From Allorhizobium pseudoryzae (GTDB lineage Bacteria > Pseudomonadota > Alphaproteobacteria > Rhizobiales > Rhizobiaceae): a stretch of DNA of 64,000 bases. Positions 1-8,716 of this stretch are shown in pieces. The translations under genes and the position numbers were made by a program. The DNA is taken from the NCBI RefSeq assembly GCF_011046245.1, contig NZ_CP049244.1, positions 372,001 to 436,000 of the forward strand, in the 5' to 3' direction. The stretch's first letter is position 1. Every line of letters begins with the position of its first letter. Below the pieces are notes generated by a model. That model did not search any database and was not told the DNA's origin. It saw nothing but the letters and a program-made list of their open reading frames with translations.

Positions 1-1537
1 CTTCAACGAACATCAGTTCGTTGAAAAACGGCTGCCGACCATTGATGAAATCAATGCGATTGCGCCGGATACGCCCGTCTTCCTGCTGCATCTCTATGAT
101 CGCGCATTGCTGAATGCCGCGGCCGTTCGTGCCGTCGGCTTCACAAAGGAGACGAAAGATCCGCCGGGTGGCGAGATCACGCGCGATGCCGCCGGCAATC
201 CGACCGGGCTGCTTCTGGCGAAACCGAATGCCGGCATCCTCTATGCCACACTCGCCAAGGGCCCCAAGCTGCCCTTCGACTACCAGGTGAACTCAACGCG
301 CCATTTCATGCGTGAGCTCAATCGACTGGGCGTCACGGCCGTTATCGATGCCGGAGGTGGTTTCCAGAACTATCCGGATGATTATGCCGTCATCCAAAAG
401 CTGGCGGACGAGGATCTGCTGACGGTTCGGCTCGCCTATAATCTCTTCACCCAGAAGCCAAAGGAAGAGAAGCAAGATTTTCTCCGCTGGACCTCCTCGG
501 TCACCTACAAGCAGGGCACCGACTACTTCCGTCACAACGGCGCAGGTGAGATGCTGGTCTTCTCCGCGGCCGATTTTGAGGACTTCCGGCAGCCGCGCCC
601 AGACATGCCGCCGGAGATGGAAGGCGATCTCGAAGAGGTGGTGCGCGTACTTGCGCAGAACCGCTGGCCCTGGCGCATGCATGCGACCTATGACGAGACG
701 ATTTCGCGGGCGCTCGACGTTTTCGAGAAGGTCAATCGCGACACGCCTCTTGATGGCATTCACTGGTTCTTCGACCATGCGGAAACAATCTCCGATCGTT
801 CGATCGACCGTGTGGCCGCGCTTGGGGGCGGCATCGCGGTGCAGCACCGCATGGCCTATCAGGGCGAATACTTCGTCGAGCGGTACGGCCATGGTGTCGC
901 CGAAGCAACGCCGCCGATCGCCAAGATGCTGCATCGCGGCGTTCACGTTTCGGCCGGCACTGATGCGACGCGCGTCGCATCCTACAACCCCTGGGTCTCG
1001 CTCTCGTGGATGATCACCGGCAAGACGGTGGGCGGCATGAACCTCTACCCGCGGCAGAACTGCCTGGACCGGGAAACGGCGCTCAGAATGTGGACCGAAA
1101 AGGTCCAATGGTTCAGCAATGAAGAGGGGCGGAAGGGTCGTATCGAAGCCGGCCAATTCGCAGACCTGATCGTCCCTAGCAAAGACTACTTCTCCTGCCC
1201 CGAGGACGAGATTTCCTTCCTGACCTCCGACCTCACCATCGTCGGTGGCAAAGTCGTCTATGGCGCCGGAGACTTCAGCGGGATCGACGGCTCACCACTT
1301 CCACCCGCCATGCCCGACTGGTCGCCGGTTAGAACCTTCGGTGGCTACGCCGCCTGGGGAGAGCCGCAGGGAGCCGGCAAACACTCACTCCGCCGTCATG
1401 CGCTGAGTTCTTGCGGCTGTGCCAATGATTGCGGCGTGCATGGCCACGACCATGCAGGGGCATGGACGTCCAATCTTCCCATCAGCGATCTCAGGGGCTT
1501 CTTCGGCGCACTCGGCTGCTCATGCTGGGCCGTTTAG
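1..1537 (+). CDS. YtcJ-like amidohydrolase (5' end outside window)
   Basis: The frame is open from base 2, so the gene begins left of the window; 511 residues are visible, close to the usual length of this family. It belongs to the amidohydrolase 3 (YtcJ-like) group of metal-dependent hydrolases, TIM-barrel enzymes acting on C-N bonds; the substrate is unknown. Metal-site-like motifs are visible: the histidine in RMHATYDE, the DHAE segment, and SAGTDATR near the C-terminal third. The last 40 residues are rich in Cys and His (CGCANDCGVHGHDH, then GCSCWA), a tail I recall from rhizobial homologues that could bind metal. It is followed by a 113-base gap and the first chloroperoxidase-like gene on the same strand, so co-transcription is possible but not shown. 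Confidence 0.8.
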   Translation, partial: FNEHQFVEKRLPTIDEINAIAPDTPVFLLHLYDRALLNAAAVRAVGFTKETKDPPGGEITRDAAGNPTGLLLAKPNAGILYATLAKGPKLPFDYQVNSTRHFMRELNRLGVTAVIDAGGGFQNYPDDYAVIQKLADEDLLTVRLAYNLFTQKPKEEKQDFLRWTSSVTYKQGTDYFRHNGAGEMLVFSAADFEDFRQPRPDMPPEMEGDLEEVVRVLAQNRWPWRMHATYDETISRALDVFEKVNRDTPLDGIHWFFDHAETISDRSIDRVAALGGGIAVQHRMAYQGEYFVERYGHGVAEATPPIAKMLHRGVHVSAGTDATRVASYNPWVSLSWMITGKTVGGMNLYPRQNCLDRETALRMWTEKVQWFSNEEGRKGRIEAGQFADLIVPSKDYFSCPEDEISFLTSDLTIVGGKVVYGAGDFSGIDGSPLPPAMPDWSPVRTFGGYAAWGEPQGAGKHSLRRHALSSCGCANDCGVHGHDHAGAWTSNLPISDLRGFFGALGCSCWAV

Positions 1538-1650
1538 GAAAGAAGACACGGATGCAAGAGCGGCCAAACGTCCAAAAACCAGCCTAGGCGACAAGCGCAC
1601 GCGGCACGCAAGCCCTAGTCTCGGATCATCCAATCAGCAGGAACCAAGCG

Positions 1651-2628
1651 ATGGATCACAAACACGAATTCCTCTTATCCCGGCGGCAGGCACTGCTCGC
1701 GGGCGCCACCCTTTCGCTGGCAACGACGCTCCCGGTCCTTGCCTCGGAAACCCTCAACGCACTTCAACAGGAAGGAACGATACCAATGACCGAGAACTTC
1801 GTCACCACCAAGGACGGCGTCGAAATCTTCTACAAGGACTGGGGTCCGAAGGATGCGCAGCCGATCGTATTCCATCACGGCTGGCCGCTGTCGTCCGATG
1901 ACTGGGACGCGCAGATGCTGGTCTTTCTCCTGAATGGCTACCGCGTCGTCGCCCATGACCGACGTGGCCATGGCCGGTCGCAGCAGGTGAGCGAAGGTCA
2001 CGATCTCGACCACTACGCGGCCGATGCCTCGGCCGTTTTCGAAAAGCTCGACCTTCGCAATGCCGTCCATATCGGCCACTCCACAGGTGGCGGCGAAGTG
2101 GCCCGTTACGTCGCGAACTTCGGCGAACCGCAGGGTCGTGTTGCGAAAGCCGTCCTGGTTGCCGCCATCCCGCCGATCATGCTGAAGACCGAAGCCTATC
2201 CGGGTGGTTTGCCGATCGAGGTGTTTGACGGCTTCCGTTCGGCGCTTGCCGCCAACCGGGCCCAATTCTTCCGGGATGTGCCGGCAGGTCCCTTCTACGG
2301 CTTCAACCGTGCCGGTGCGACCGTGCATGAAGGCGTGATCCAGAATTGGTGGCGCCAAGGCATGATGGGCGGGGCCAAGGCCCATTACGACGGCATCAAG
2401 GCCTTCTCTGAGACCGACCAGACAGAGGACCTGAAGAACATCTCCGTGCCGACTCTTGTGATGCATGGCGACGATGACCAGATCGTTCCGATCGCGGCAT
2501 CCGCTGAGATTTCGGTCAAGCTTCTCAAGAACGGCACGCTGAAGGTCTATAAAGGTTTTTCTCATGGCATGCTGACAGTCAACGCCGACGTGATCAATCC
2601 AGACCTTCTGGCCTTCGTGAAGAGCTGA
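1651..2628 (+). CDS. Chloroperoxidase-like alpha/beta hydrolase, copy 1, with Tat-type leader
   Basis: This is a 325-residue alpha/beta hydrolase of the cofactor-free (non-heme) haloperoxidase/esterase group. The nucleophile elbow GHSTGG puts the catalytic Ser at 144, the acid lies in GDDDQIVP (about 274-276) and the His in GFSHGM (305). Residues 8-35 form a twin-arginine-type leader (Arg11-Arg12, then a hydrophobic stretch ending in VLASE). A second in-frame ATG at 1786 (Met46) has AGGAA about 8 bases before it and begins a normal-length cytoplasmic hydrolase, so two products may be made. A close paralogue lies at 19274-20245. Homologues are often called chloroperoxidases, but esterase or perhydrolase activity is equally likely. 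A strong GC hairpin follows the stop. Confidence 0.85.
   Translation: MDHKHEFLLSRRQALLAGATLSLATTLPVLASETLNALQQEGTIPMTENFVTTKDGVEIFYKDWGPKDAQPIVFHHGWPLSSDDWDAQMLVFLLNGYRVVAHDRRGHGRSQQVSEGHDLDHYAADASAVFEKLDLRNAVHIGHSTGGGEVARYVANFGEPQGRVAKAVLVAAIPPIMLKTEAYPGGLPIEVFDGFRSALAANRAQFFRDVPAGPFYGFNRAGATVHEGVIQNWWRQGMMGGAKAHYDGIKAFSETDQTEDLKNISVPTLVMHGDDDQIVPIAASAEISVKLLKNGTLKVYKGFSHGMLTVNADVINPDLLAFVKS
1786..1788 (+). promoter_or_regulatory. Alternative internal start of chloroperoxidase copy 1
   Basis: An ATG at codon 46 is preceded by an AGGAA ribosome-binding sequence. Starting here removes the whole Tat-type leader and leaves the complete hydrolase fold. The paralogue has its own internal ATG at exactly the same offset. 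Confidence 0.5.
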
Positions 2629-2645
2629 GCCGACTAGTGGCTTCC

Positions 2646-2672
2646 AGGCCGCCGCCTGACCCGCGGCGGCCT
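2646..2672 (+). terminator. GC-rich hairpin after chloroperoxidase copy 1
   Basis: A perfect 10-bp stem (AGGCCGCCGC pairing with GCGGCGGCCT, 7-base loop) lies 17 bases after the stop codon and is followed by TTGTGTG. The T-run is short, so this is a probable rather than certain Rho-independent terminator, and it separates the hydrolase from the MFS gene. Confidence 0.55.
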
Positions 2673-2741
2673 TTGTGTGTCTACACCTTGCCCGCTTCGC
2701 AGCAGGCTCTCCGTCGCACCGAAACTCCAGAGGTGATCGTG

Positions 2742-4358
2742 ATGACCCAATTGCAGCCTGACAAAATGGAGGCCGGCAGTGCGCTCGCTCCGTTCCATCA
2801 TACGGCCTTCGCAGTCCTCTGGACCGCAACCGTCATCGGCAATACCGGCACTTATATGCGTGACGTCGCAAGCGCATGGCTCGTCGCTGATCTTTCGGCG
2901 TCTCCGGGTGCCGTTGGCCTGCTCCAGGCTGCGGGAACACTTCCGATTTTCCTGCTTGCGCTGCCGGCCGGCGTGCTCGCCGACATTTTCGATCGGCGCA
3001 AACTGCTGATGGCGATGCAGATGATACTGCTGTTTGTGAGCCTTGCCCTGACACTGCTTGCTTGGCACGAAATGCTCACCGTCGAACTCCTGATCGGCCT
3101 CACCCTTGTTGGCGGAACGGCCGCTGCGATTGCAGGTCCCGCCTGGCAATCCATGGTGCCGGATCTGGTTCCCCGGTCCCAGTTGCGCGACGCGATCGCG
3201 CTGAACTCCGTCGGCATCAATGTGTCGCGGTCGATCGGTCCGGCGGTCGGCGGCATCCTGCTCGGCGCCTTCGGTGCCGCTTTTGCTTACGCGGCAGATC
3301 TTGCCACCTATCTTTTCGTGATCGGCGCCCTCCTCTGGTGGCAAGGTTCACCGGCCGAGTTGAGCCACATCCCCGAGCACTTCTTCGGCGCTTTCCGTGC
3401 GGGGCTGCGTTATGCACGCTCGAGCCACAAGCTGCATGTCGTGCTGTTGAGGGCTGGCGTCTATTTCATCTTTGCAAGCGCCACTTGGGCGCTTCTCCCG
3501 CTCGTTGCCAAGGATCTGCTCGGGGGCGGCGCAAGCTTCTTCGGTCTGCTGCTCGGCTCGGTCGGCGCAGGGGCCATCGGCGGGGCAATCGTGCTGCCGA
3601 AACTGCGCAACTATCTCGATCCCGACGCCATCCTGTTGGGCTCGGCGATTCTCAGCGCTGGGGTCATGGTCGCTCTTACCGTTACGCCACCGCAATGGGT
3701 GGCCTTGATCTGCCTCTTCCTCCTGGGCAGCGCGTGGATCGCGGCGCTTACCGTGCTCAATGGCGTTGCCCAGGCGGTGCTGCCCAATTGGGTGCGCGGG
3801 CGGGCACTGGCGGTCTACCTCACCGTCTTCAACGGGGCGATGACGGCCGGCAGCATAGCCTGGGGTATCTTGGCCCAGGCGACGGGACTGACGGCGACCC
3901 TTTTGATCGCCGCCGCAGGCCTTACGTTAACAGCCCTTCTCATGCACCGGCTGAAACTACCACCGGGCGAGGACGACCTATCCGCGTCCCACCACTGGCC
4001 AGCGCCCATTGTCGCCGATGGCGTCGCCTATGATCGGGGACCCGTCCTGGTGCAGGTCGAGTACACCGTTGCCGCAGCCGATCGCCCCGCATTCCTTCGG
4101 GCGCTTAACCTCCATGCCGAAGCGCGACGGAGAGACGGCGCCTATATGTGGGGTGTGAGTGAGCATGCGGCAAAGCCCGAGCAGATCGTTGAATGGTTCT
4201 TTGTCGATTCATGGGCTGAACATCTGCGACAGCATGATCGTGCGTCGCACGCGGACGCCGAGATCCACGGCCAGCTCATGGGCTATCACCAAGGCGAAAA
4301 TCGACCGACTGTACGGCACTTCATCTCCATTCCGGCGAGAAGTCGGGATCGAAAATAG
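2742..4358 (+). CDS. MFS_3-type (EntS-like) exporter with C-terminal soluble domain
   Basis: This is a 538-residue inner-membrane major facilitator protein of the DUF894/MFS_3 family, related to the enterobactin exporter EntS. The ATG at 2742 was chosen because AGAGGTG precedes it; the frame extends upstream only through the terminator hairpin. About twelve hydrophobic segments fill residues 15-410, with the MFS loop motif LADIFDRRK between TM2 and TM3. From about residue 430 to the end there is a soluble domain (VEYTVAAADRPAF onward, WFFVDSW) typical of MFS_3 proteins and resembling a dimeric alpha-beta barrel. The substrate is unknown; drug, siderophore or metabolite export are possible. 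Confidence 0.85.
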   Translation: MTQLQPDKMEAGSALAPFHHTAFAVLWTATVIGNTGTYMRDVASAWLVADLSASPGAVGLLQAAGTLPIFLLALPAGVLADIFDRRKLLMAMQMILLFVSLALTLLAWHEMLTVELLIGLTLVGGTAAAIAGPAWQSMVPDLVPRSQLRDAIALNSVGINVSRSIGPAVGGILLGAFGAAFAYAADLATYLFVIGALLWWQGSPAELSHIPEHFFGAFRAGLRYARSSHKLHVVLLRAGVYFIFASATWALLPLVAKDLLGGGASFFGLLLGSVGAGAIGGAIVLPKLRNYLDPDAILLGSAILSAGVMVALTVTPPQWVALICLFLLGSAWIAALTVLNGVAQAVLPNWVRGRALAVYLTVFNGAMTAGSIAWGILAQATGLTATLLIAAAGLTLTALLMHRLKLPPGEDDLSASHHWPAPIVADGVAYDRGPVLVQVEYTVAAADRPAFLRALNLHAEARRRDGAYMWGVSEHAAKPEQIVEWFFVDSWAEHLRQHDRASHADAEIHGQLMGYHQGENRPTVRHFISIPARSRDRK

Positions 4359-4367
4359 GCCAATGAA

Positions 4368-4385
4368 CAGGCGTTTCGGCGCCTG
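4368..4385. terminator. Short inverted repeat between convergent genes
   Basis: CAGGCG and CGCCTG pair around a 6-base loop between the ends of the MFS gene and the minus-strand receiver gene. There is no clear T-run on either side, so a terminator role is only suggested by position. Confidence 0.3.
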
Positions 4386-4386
4386 A

Positions 4387-4761
4387 TCAGGTCTGCGGCT
4401 GGGCGCTGATCGCCCGCTCGATGCAGGCGATCAGCGCCTCCGCCTGGTAGGGTTTCTGGAGCACACAGATGGGCGCCTCGATCTGCTGACGGACGGGGGC
4501 TTCGGCAAAGGCGGTAATGAATATGACGGGGACGGTATCCTGGCGTTCTCGCAAGGCGGCGAAAAGTTCAATGCCACTCATGCCCGGCATCTGGACATCC
4601 GAAATGAGACAGGCCGAGCGACCATTGCTGGGAGAGTGGAGGAAATCTTCAGCGGAAGAAAAGGTCGCGACGTCGAAACCGCAGGATCGCAAGAGGCTGC
4701 TCGTGGCTCGAAGAACTTCGACTTCGTCGTCGATCACTGAAATCAGCCTGGGAGCATGCAC
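4387..4761 (-). CDS. Stand-alone response-regulator receiver
   Basis: This is a receiver-only protein of about 124 residues. All phosphorylation residues are present: the acidic pair in VIDDE, the phosphoacceptor Asp in SDVQMPGMSG, the Thr in FITAF and the Lys in LQKPY. There is no output domain, so it probably works as a phosphate shuttle or sink or by protein contact, as single-domain CheY/DivK-like proteins do. A GTG at 4761 gives the normal start for a receiver; the frame continues further upstream into the end of the FixJ-like gene, so the start is uncertain. It lies directly downstream of that FixJ-like regulator on the same strand and is probably co-transcribed with it. Confidence 0.75.
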   Translation of the reverse strand: MHAPRLISVIDDEVEVLRATSSLLRSCGFDVATFSSAEDFLHSPSNGRSACLISDVQMPGMSGIELFAALRERQDTVPVIFITAFAEAPVRQQIEAPICVLQKPYQAEALIACIERAISAQPQT

Positions 4762-4846
4762 CTTGATCTGCCAATCTCCGGTCGGGACCGGGTTACCTGG
4801 ACAACATTGTATGCACAGTCCGACCTTTTGGCGATTATACTCACGT

Positions 4847-5482
4847 TTATTGAGATGTTGACGAGATCTGAGTCCGCGCAAGCGTCTCTGCCATCTTGAC
4901 CAGATCCGCAAAGGTTCGCGCCATCATCTTGCGCATGACCTTGCCGCGATGGATCTTCACCGTGATTTCACTGAGATCGAGTTCTCCGGCAATCTGCTTG
5001 TTCATAAGGCCTCTGGTGGCCATATCCATGATCTGCCGTTCGCGCGGCGTCAGAGACGAAAAACGCTGCTTCAGCTCTGCTTCCAGCTGCGTTGCTCCTT
5101 TGGCAACTGCACGGGTCGAGCAGGCGGCGCCAACAGCATCCAGCATGTCCTGGTCACGAAACGGCTTTGGCAGGAAGTCCACAGCGCCGGCCTTCATAGC
5201 CCGCACCGACATCGGAATATCACCATGGCCAGTCATGAAAATGATAGGAACATCGCTGCCCATTTCTGACAGTTTCTGCTGAAAATCGAGACCGCTTGTG
5301 AAGGGAAGTCGAACGTCTAGGATTAGGCAGTCCGCTTCCGCTAGCGACTCCTGATCTTGAGCCAAGTCCAGCGGCATTTCATAACATTTTACCCGGTAGC
5401 CGACCGAGCGCAGCAGGCTATCCACGGAATTGCGGACGATTAGCTCGTCGTCGACAACAAGAACGAGAGGGCTTGCGGACAT
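4847..5482 (-). CDS. FixJ-family response regulator (receiver plus LuxR-type HTH)
   Basis: This is a 211-residue two-domain regulator. The receiver (1-120) is intact: Asp11-Asp12, phosphoacceptor Asp56 in LILDVRLP, Thr in FMTGHGD and Lys106 in LPKPF. A LuxR/GerE-type HTH covers about 140-200, with LTPRERQIM and the recognition segment SEITVKIHRGKVMRKM of the FixJ/TodT/StyR subgroup. TodT and StyR bind palindromes with an AC-N4-GT core, the same geometry as the CTATAC-N4-GTATAG sites found throughout this region, one of which lies 62 bases upstream of this gene. I infer, without proof, that this protein could be the regulator of those sites. No cognate kinase gene is adjacent. Confidence 0.9.
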   Translation of the reverse strand: MSASPLVLVVDDELIVRNSVDSLLRSVGYRVKCYEMPLDLAQDQESLAEADCLILDVRLPFTSGLDFQQKLSEMGSDVPIIFMTGHGDIPMSVRAMKAGAVDFLPKPFRDQDMLDAVGAACSTRAVAKGATQLEAELKQRFSSLTPRERQIMDMATRGLMNKQIAGELDLSEITVKIHRGKVMRKMMARTFADLVKMAETLARTQISSTSQ

Positions 5483-5543
5483 CCTTCGGCTTCCCAGTTA
5501 CCATGGTCCACTGTTCCTAGACCGCACGCCAGCCAAGGAGCAA

Positions 5544-5559
5544 CTATACGTCTGTATGT
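5544..5559. promoter_or_regulatory. Palindromic operator candidate, site 1
   Basis: CTATAC-GTCT-GTATGT matches the CTATAC-N4-GTATAG consensus at 10 of 12 positions. It lies between the divergent FixJ-like gene (62 bases from its start) and the AraC-type gene (105 bases), so it could serve either or both. Confidence 0.5.
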
Positions 5560-5566
5560 CGGGATT

Positions 5567-5578
5567 AGACTGCAGTCT
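5567..5578. promoter_or_regulatory. Perfect 12-bp palindrome before AraC-type gene
   Basis: AGACTGCAGTCT is a perfect palindrome lying 7 bases after operator site 1 in the same divergent intergenic region. It may bind another regulator; no function is shown. Confidence 0.3.
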
Positions 5579-5663
5579 GACGCGGATCAATTTTCGTACA
5601 ATATCAGACGACCGCAGTTCGTCCCAATATTCCCCCGTCCAACAGGGTTGAAGGGGAAACCTT

Positions 5664-6215
5664 ATGTTCTCACATCAGTCTCAAATCGATAGCAGGAATT
5701 ACCGACCACAAACCGATGTCCTGTCCATCAGTCATCAACACCATCAACTCAATCTGCTGATCGCCAACGCCATTTCGCTGGTAGAGAGCGATGAGAAAAG
5801 CGCTTTGGCGTTCGTGAAGCAGGCATCCGCCATTGCAGTATGTCTCGAGCTACTCGATGGAAATGCAGAGCCAGCTTCGCGGGGTTTGGCGCCATGGCAA
5901 TCACAACGCGTTAAGCAGCATATTGAAAGTCAATATGGCAGACGCATTCTCATAGATGAACTTGCCAAGTTGGTGCGCCTTAGTACCAGCTATTTCGCCG
6001 TTGCTTTCAGAGCAAGTTTTGGCACATCGCCGCACGACTACGTGTGTCGTCGTCGGATCCACCACGCACAGCTTCAGATGGCGACAACCGGCAGACCGCT
6101 TTGCGAAATTGCCCTCAATTGCGGCTTTGCGGATCAGTCCCATCTCTCCAGAGTTTTTCGCCGTGTCACTGGCCAGACACCTGCGGCATGGCGACGGACC
6201 AAGCGAGTTTCATGA
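5664..6215 (+). CDS. Short AraC-family transcriptional regulator
   Basis: This 183-residue protein has the double-HTH AraC/XylS DNA-binding domain in its C-terminal half: about 85-180, with LIDELAKLVRLSTSYFAVAFRASFGTSP... followed by the second HTH signature (EIALNCGFADQSHLSRVFRRVTGQTPAAWR). The N-terminal 80 residues are short and do not resemble the usual AraC cupin sensor, so the ligand response is unknown. It is divergent from the FixJ-like regulator and shares a 181-base intergenic region containing an operator candidate and a perfect palindrome. Targets are unknown. Confidence 0.85.
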   Translation: MFSHQSQIDSRNYRPQTDVLSISHQHHQLNLLIANAISLVESDEKSALAFVKQASAIAVCLELLDGNAEPASRGLAPWQSQRVKQHIESQYGRRILIDELAKLVRLSTSYFAVAFRASFGTSPHDYVCRRRIHHAQLQMATTGRPLCEIALNCGFADQSHLSRVFRRVTGQTPAAWRRTKRVS

Positions 6216-6223
6216 AACAGCAC

Positions 6224-6345
6224 TCAGTTGGCTTGCACGTCGAACTGCCGGGTTAATTGCACCAGCATCTGCTCGCCCCAGATGGCGGCGAGCGCAACTT
6301 TTGCCTTGAAGGCCGGGCTGTGATTGCGGCGCGGTCGTCTTCGGC
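6224..6345 (-). pseudogene. IS3-family transposase OrfA N-terminal remnant
   Basis: The minus-strand translation contains RRRPRRNHSPAFKAKVALAA followed by LTRQFDV, the start of IS3-type OrfA proteins (HTH region). It ends at a stop after about 40 residues. No inverted repeats or OrfB were found, so only a scrap of an insertion sequence remains between two regulator genes. Confidence 0.7.
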
Positions 6346-6379
6346 AAGGTCGAACGGCCGGCTGAATGTTTAAGGTCAC

Positions 6380-6395
6380 CTGCACCTTGGTATGA
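6380..6395. promoter_or_regulatory. Palindromic operator candidate, site 2 (weak)
   Basis: CTGCAC-CTTG-GTATGA matches the consensus at only 8 of 12 positions. It lies 64 bases before the TTG start of the degenerate receiver gene, a distance like those of the better sites. Confidence 0.25.
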
Positions 6396-6458
6396 TATCT
6401 TTCATGGGTGCACGGGCGCATAGATTAAGGAAAGACAACAACAGGAAAGGCCGCTTCC

Positions 6459-6833
6459 TTGCCCGCCGCCATAACCATTGCCGTTGTTGATGATGATCAG
6501 ACCATTCGCGAAGCCATGGAGGGTCTCAGTCTGTCCTTCCTGTACCAAGGCCCTCTTTTCTCTCTGGCAAAGGCGTTCCTGACATCGAAGCAGCGGGCAA
6601 ACGTCGATTGCATCGTCATGGATGTGCACATGCCCGGTCTTTTGGGCATGAAGCTGACAAGCGAACCGAACCGGCCTTGGCCACATCCGCCGATGATTTC
6701 CATCAAATCTTCCCTGGACGAGCGCATATGCAATGCCGCTTCGGCCGATGGCGCTTTCGCTTTGCTCCGCAAGGCCGTGGCTGTCGATAATCTGATCCGA
6801 TCCCTAAGATCTGCCCTCACCCGACCAGCTTGA
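6459..6833 (+). CDS. Divergent stand-alone receiver protein
   Basis: This 124-residue receiver-like protein starts at a TTG preceded by AGGAAAGG at good spacing. The acidic pocket (VVDDDQ) and phosphoacceptor (IVMDVHMPG) are present. The beta4 switch region reads MISIKSS instead of the usual IF(I/M)T(A/G), so the conserved Thr is lost, and the conserved Lys sits in LLRKAV rather than in a KP motif. It may still be phosphorylated, but output switching is likely altered, or the gene may be decaying. It sits upstream of poxB in the same direction. Confidence 0.6.
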   Translation: MPAAITIAVVDDDQTIREAMEGLSLSFLYQGPLFSLAKAFLTSKQRANVDCIVMDVHMPGLLGMKLTSEPNRPWPHPPMISIKSSLDERICNAASADGAFALLRKAVAVDNLIRSLRSALTRPA

Positions 6834-6989
6834 TCGGGCCCACCGCGTGAGCCGTTGATCATGAACCGCTCCGGATGCCGCAGCGACAGCCAAATTTGCA
6901 TGGCTGGTTCTCGCTGGCCACCGATTGAACACGATCCCTCGCGCGACAGCTTGCTGTCACCCCATGCCCCTGAATAAAGGAGAAAGCTC

Positions 6990-8714
6990 ATGAATATCAC
7001 TATCGCCGATCTGCTTGCACAGACATTGGCCAATGCCGGTGTCAAGCGAATCTGGGGCGTTACCGGCGACAGCCTGAACGGGTTAAATGATAGCCTGCGG
7101 CGGCTCGACCGCATCGACTGGATGCATGTGCGGCATGAAGAAACGGCGGCCTTCGCCGCTGGTGCAGAGGCCGCCGTGACCGGCGAACTTGCCGTCTGCG
7201 CCGGAAGCTGCGGTCCCGGCAACCTGCACCTGATCAACGGGCTGTTCGACTGCCATCGCAACCGCGTGCCAGTCCTGGCGATCGCCGCTCATATTCCCTC
7301 GTCGGAAATCGGGCTTGGTTATTTTCAGGAAACCCATCCGCAGGACCTGTTCCGCGAATGCAGCCACTTCGCGGAACTCGTGACCAACCCCGCGCAGATG
7401 CCGGAAGTCCTGCATCGGGCAATGCGGGCTGCGATTGGCGAACGGGGGGTGTCCGTCATCGTGCTGCCGGGGGATGTCGCACTGCAAGCGGCTCCAGATG
7501 GCGCAAGCGCCGAATGGGCGCCACTCGCACGCCCGCGCCAGCTGCCCGATGAGGCGGAGCTTTTGCGACTCGCAGACTTGCTGAACGCCTCCAATTCGGT
7601 GACCATTCTCGCCGGAAGCGGCTGCGCCGGCGCCCATGATGCCGTGGTAAGCCTTGCAGACCGGCTACAGGCACCGATCGTCCACGCACTGCGTGGCAAG
7701 GAATATCTCGAGTGGGACAATCCTTTCGATGTCGGAATGACCGGGCTGATCGGCTTTTCCTCCGGCTATCATGCCATGCTCAACTGCGACACCCTCATCA
7801 TGCTGGGCACCGATTTTCCATATCGCAACTTCTATCCGAAAACGGCCAAGATCGTTCAGGTGGATTGCGACCCATCGGCGCTCGGCAAACGGGCGCACCT
7901 CTCCATGGGTCTCGTCGGAGATGTGGCCGAGACGATCGAGCAACTGCTGCCACGCATCAACCCGGATCGGAATTCTGACTTTCTGGATGCCGCGAAAGCA
8001 CATTATACGAAGGCGCGGCAAGGTCTGGATGATCTGGCGCAACCTTCGAAGACTGGCCAGCCGATCCATCCCCAATACCTTGCCCGACTGGTGAGCGAAC
8101 TTGCCGCGGACGATGCCATCTTCACCGCCGATGTCGGTACGCCAACCGTCTGGGCAGCGCGGTATCTGAAGATGAACGGCAAGCGACGTTTGCTGGGTTC
8201 GTTCAACCATGGCTCCATGGCAAATGCTATGCTTCAGGCCATTGGTGCACAAGCGGCAGCACCCACCCGACAAGTGATTTCCCTTTCCGGGGATGGTGGC
8301 TTTACCATGATGATGGGTGACTTTCTAACGCTTTCCCAACTCGATCTCCCGGTCAAGATCATTGTTTTCAACAATGGCTCGCTCGGTTTTGTCGCCATGG
8401 AAATGAAGGCCGGCGGCTATCTCGATACAGGGACCGACCTGCAGAACCCGAACTTCGCAGCGATGGCCGAAGCAATCGGCGTGAAGGGGATCCGTGTCGA
8501 TGGTTCGACCGATCTGGAAGACGCATTGCGCGATGCCTTTGCCCATCCAGGACCGGCGCTTGTCGATGTTGTTACGGCACGGCAGGAACTGGTCATGCCG
8601 CCGAAAATCAAGATCGAGCAGGCCAAAGGCTTTAGCCTCTACATGCTGAAGGCGATAATGAATGGCCGGGGAGACGAGATCGTCGAACTTGCAAGCACAA
8701 ATCTGAGGCGCTGA
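6990..8714 (+). CDS. poxB: Pyruvate:quinone oxidoreductase (pyruvate oxidase)
   Basis: This 574-residue thiamine-diphosphate enzyme closely follows E. coli PoxB (572 residues) from the N-terminus: [31 protein letters not shown] with catalytic Glu50, and [18 protein letters not shown]. The TPP/metal motif [12 protein letters not shown]...NNGSLGFV lies at about 432-470. PoxB decarboxylates pyruvate to acetate and CO2 and, through FAD, passes electrons to ubiquinone at the membrane. A good ribosome-binding site (AAAGGAGAAAG) precedes the start. The next gene begins 2 bases after the stop, so they form an operon. A nearby bd-type oxidase could accept the quinol electrons. Confidence 0.93.
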   Translation: MNITIADLLAQTLANAGVKRIWGVTGDSLNGLNDSLRRLDRIDWMHVRHEETAAFAAGAEAAVTGELAVCAGSCGPGNLHLINGLFDCHRNRVPVLAIAAHIPSSEIGLGYFQETHPQDLFRECSHFAELVTNPAQMPEVLHRAMRAAIGERGVSVIVLPGDVALQAAPDGASAEWAPLARPRQLPDEAELLRLADLLNASNSVTILAGSGCAGAHDAVVSLADRLQAPIVHALRGKEYLEWDNPFDVGMTGLIGFSSGYHAMLNCDTLIMLGTDFPYRNFYPKTAKIVQVDCDPSALGKRAHLSMGLVGDVAETIEQLLPRINPDRNSDFLDAAKAHYTKARQGLDDLAQPSKTGQPIHPQYLARLVSELAADDAIFTADVGTPTVWAARYLKMNGKRRLLGSFNHGSMANAMLQAIGAQAAAPTRQVISLSGDGGFTMMMGDFLTLSQLDLPVKIIVFNNGSLGFVAMEMKAGGYLDTGTDLQNPNFAAMAEAIGVKGIRVDGSTDLEDALRDAFAHPGPALVDVVTARQELVMPPKIKIEQAKGFSLYMLKAIMNGRGDEIVELASTNLRR

Positions 8715-8716
8715 CC

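Noticed and set aside
1675..2829. A 384-codon open frame antisense to chloroperoxidase copy 1.
   Set aside because: It lies wholly opposite a gene with clear family motifs, has no recognisable domain and no ribosome-binding site. Long antisense frames are common in GC-rich DNA. The similar 332-codon frame antisense to copy 2 (19319-20317) was rejected for the same reason.
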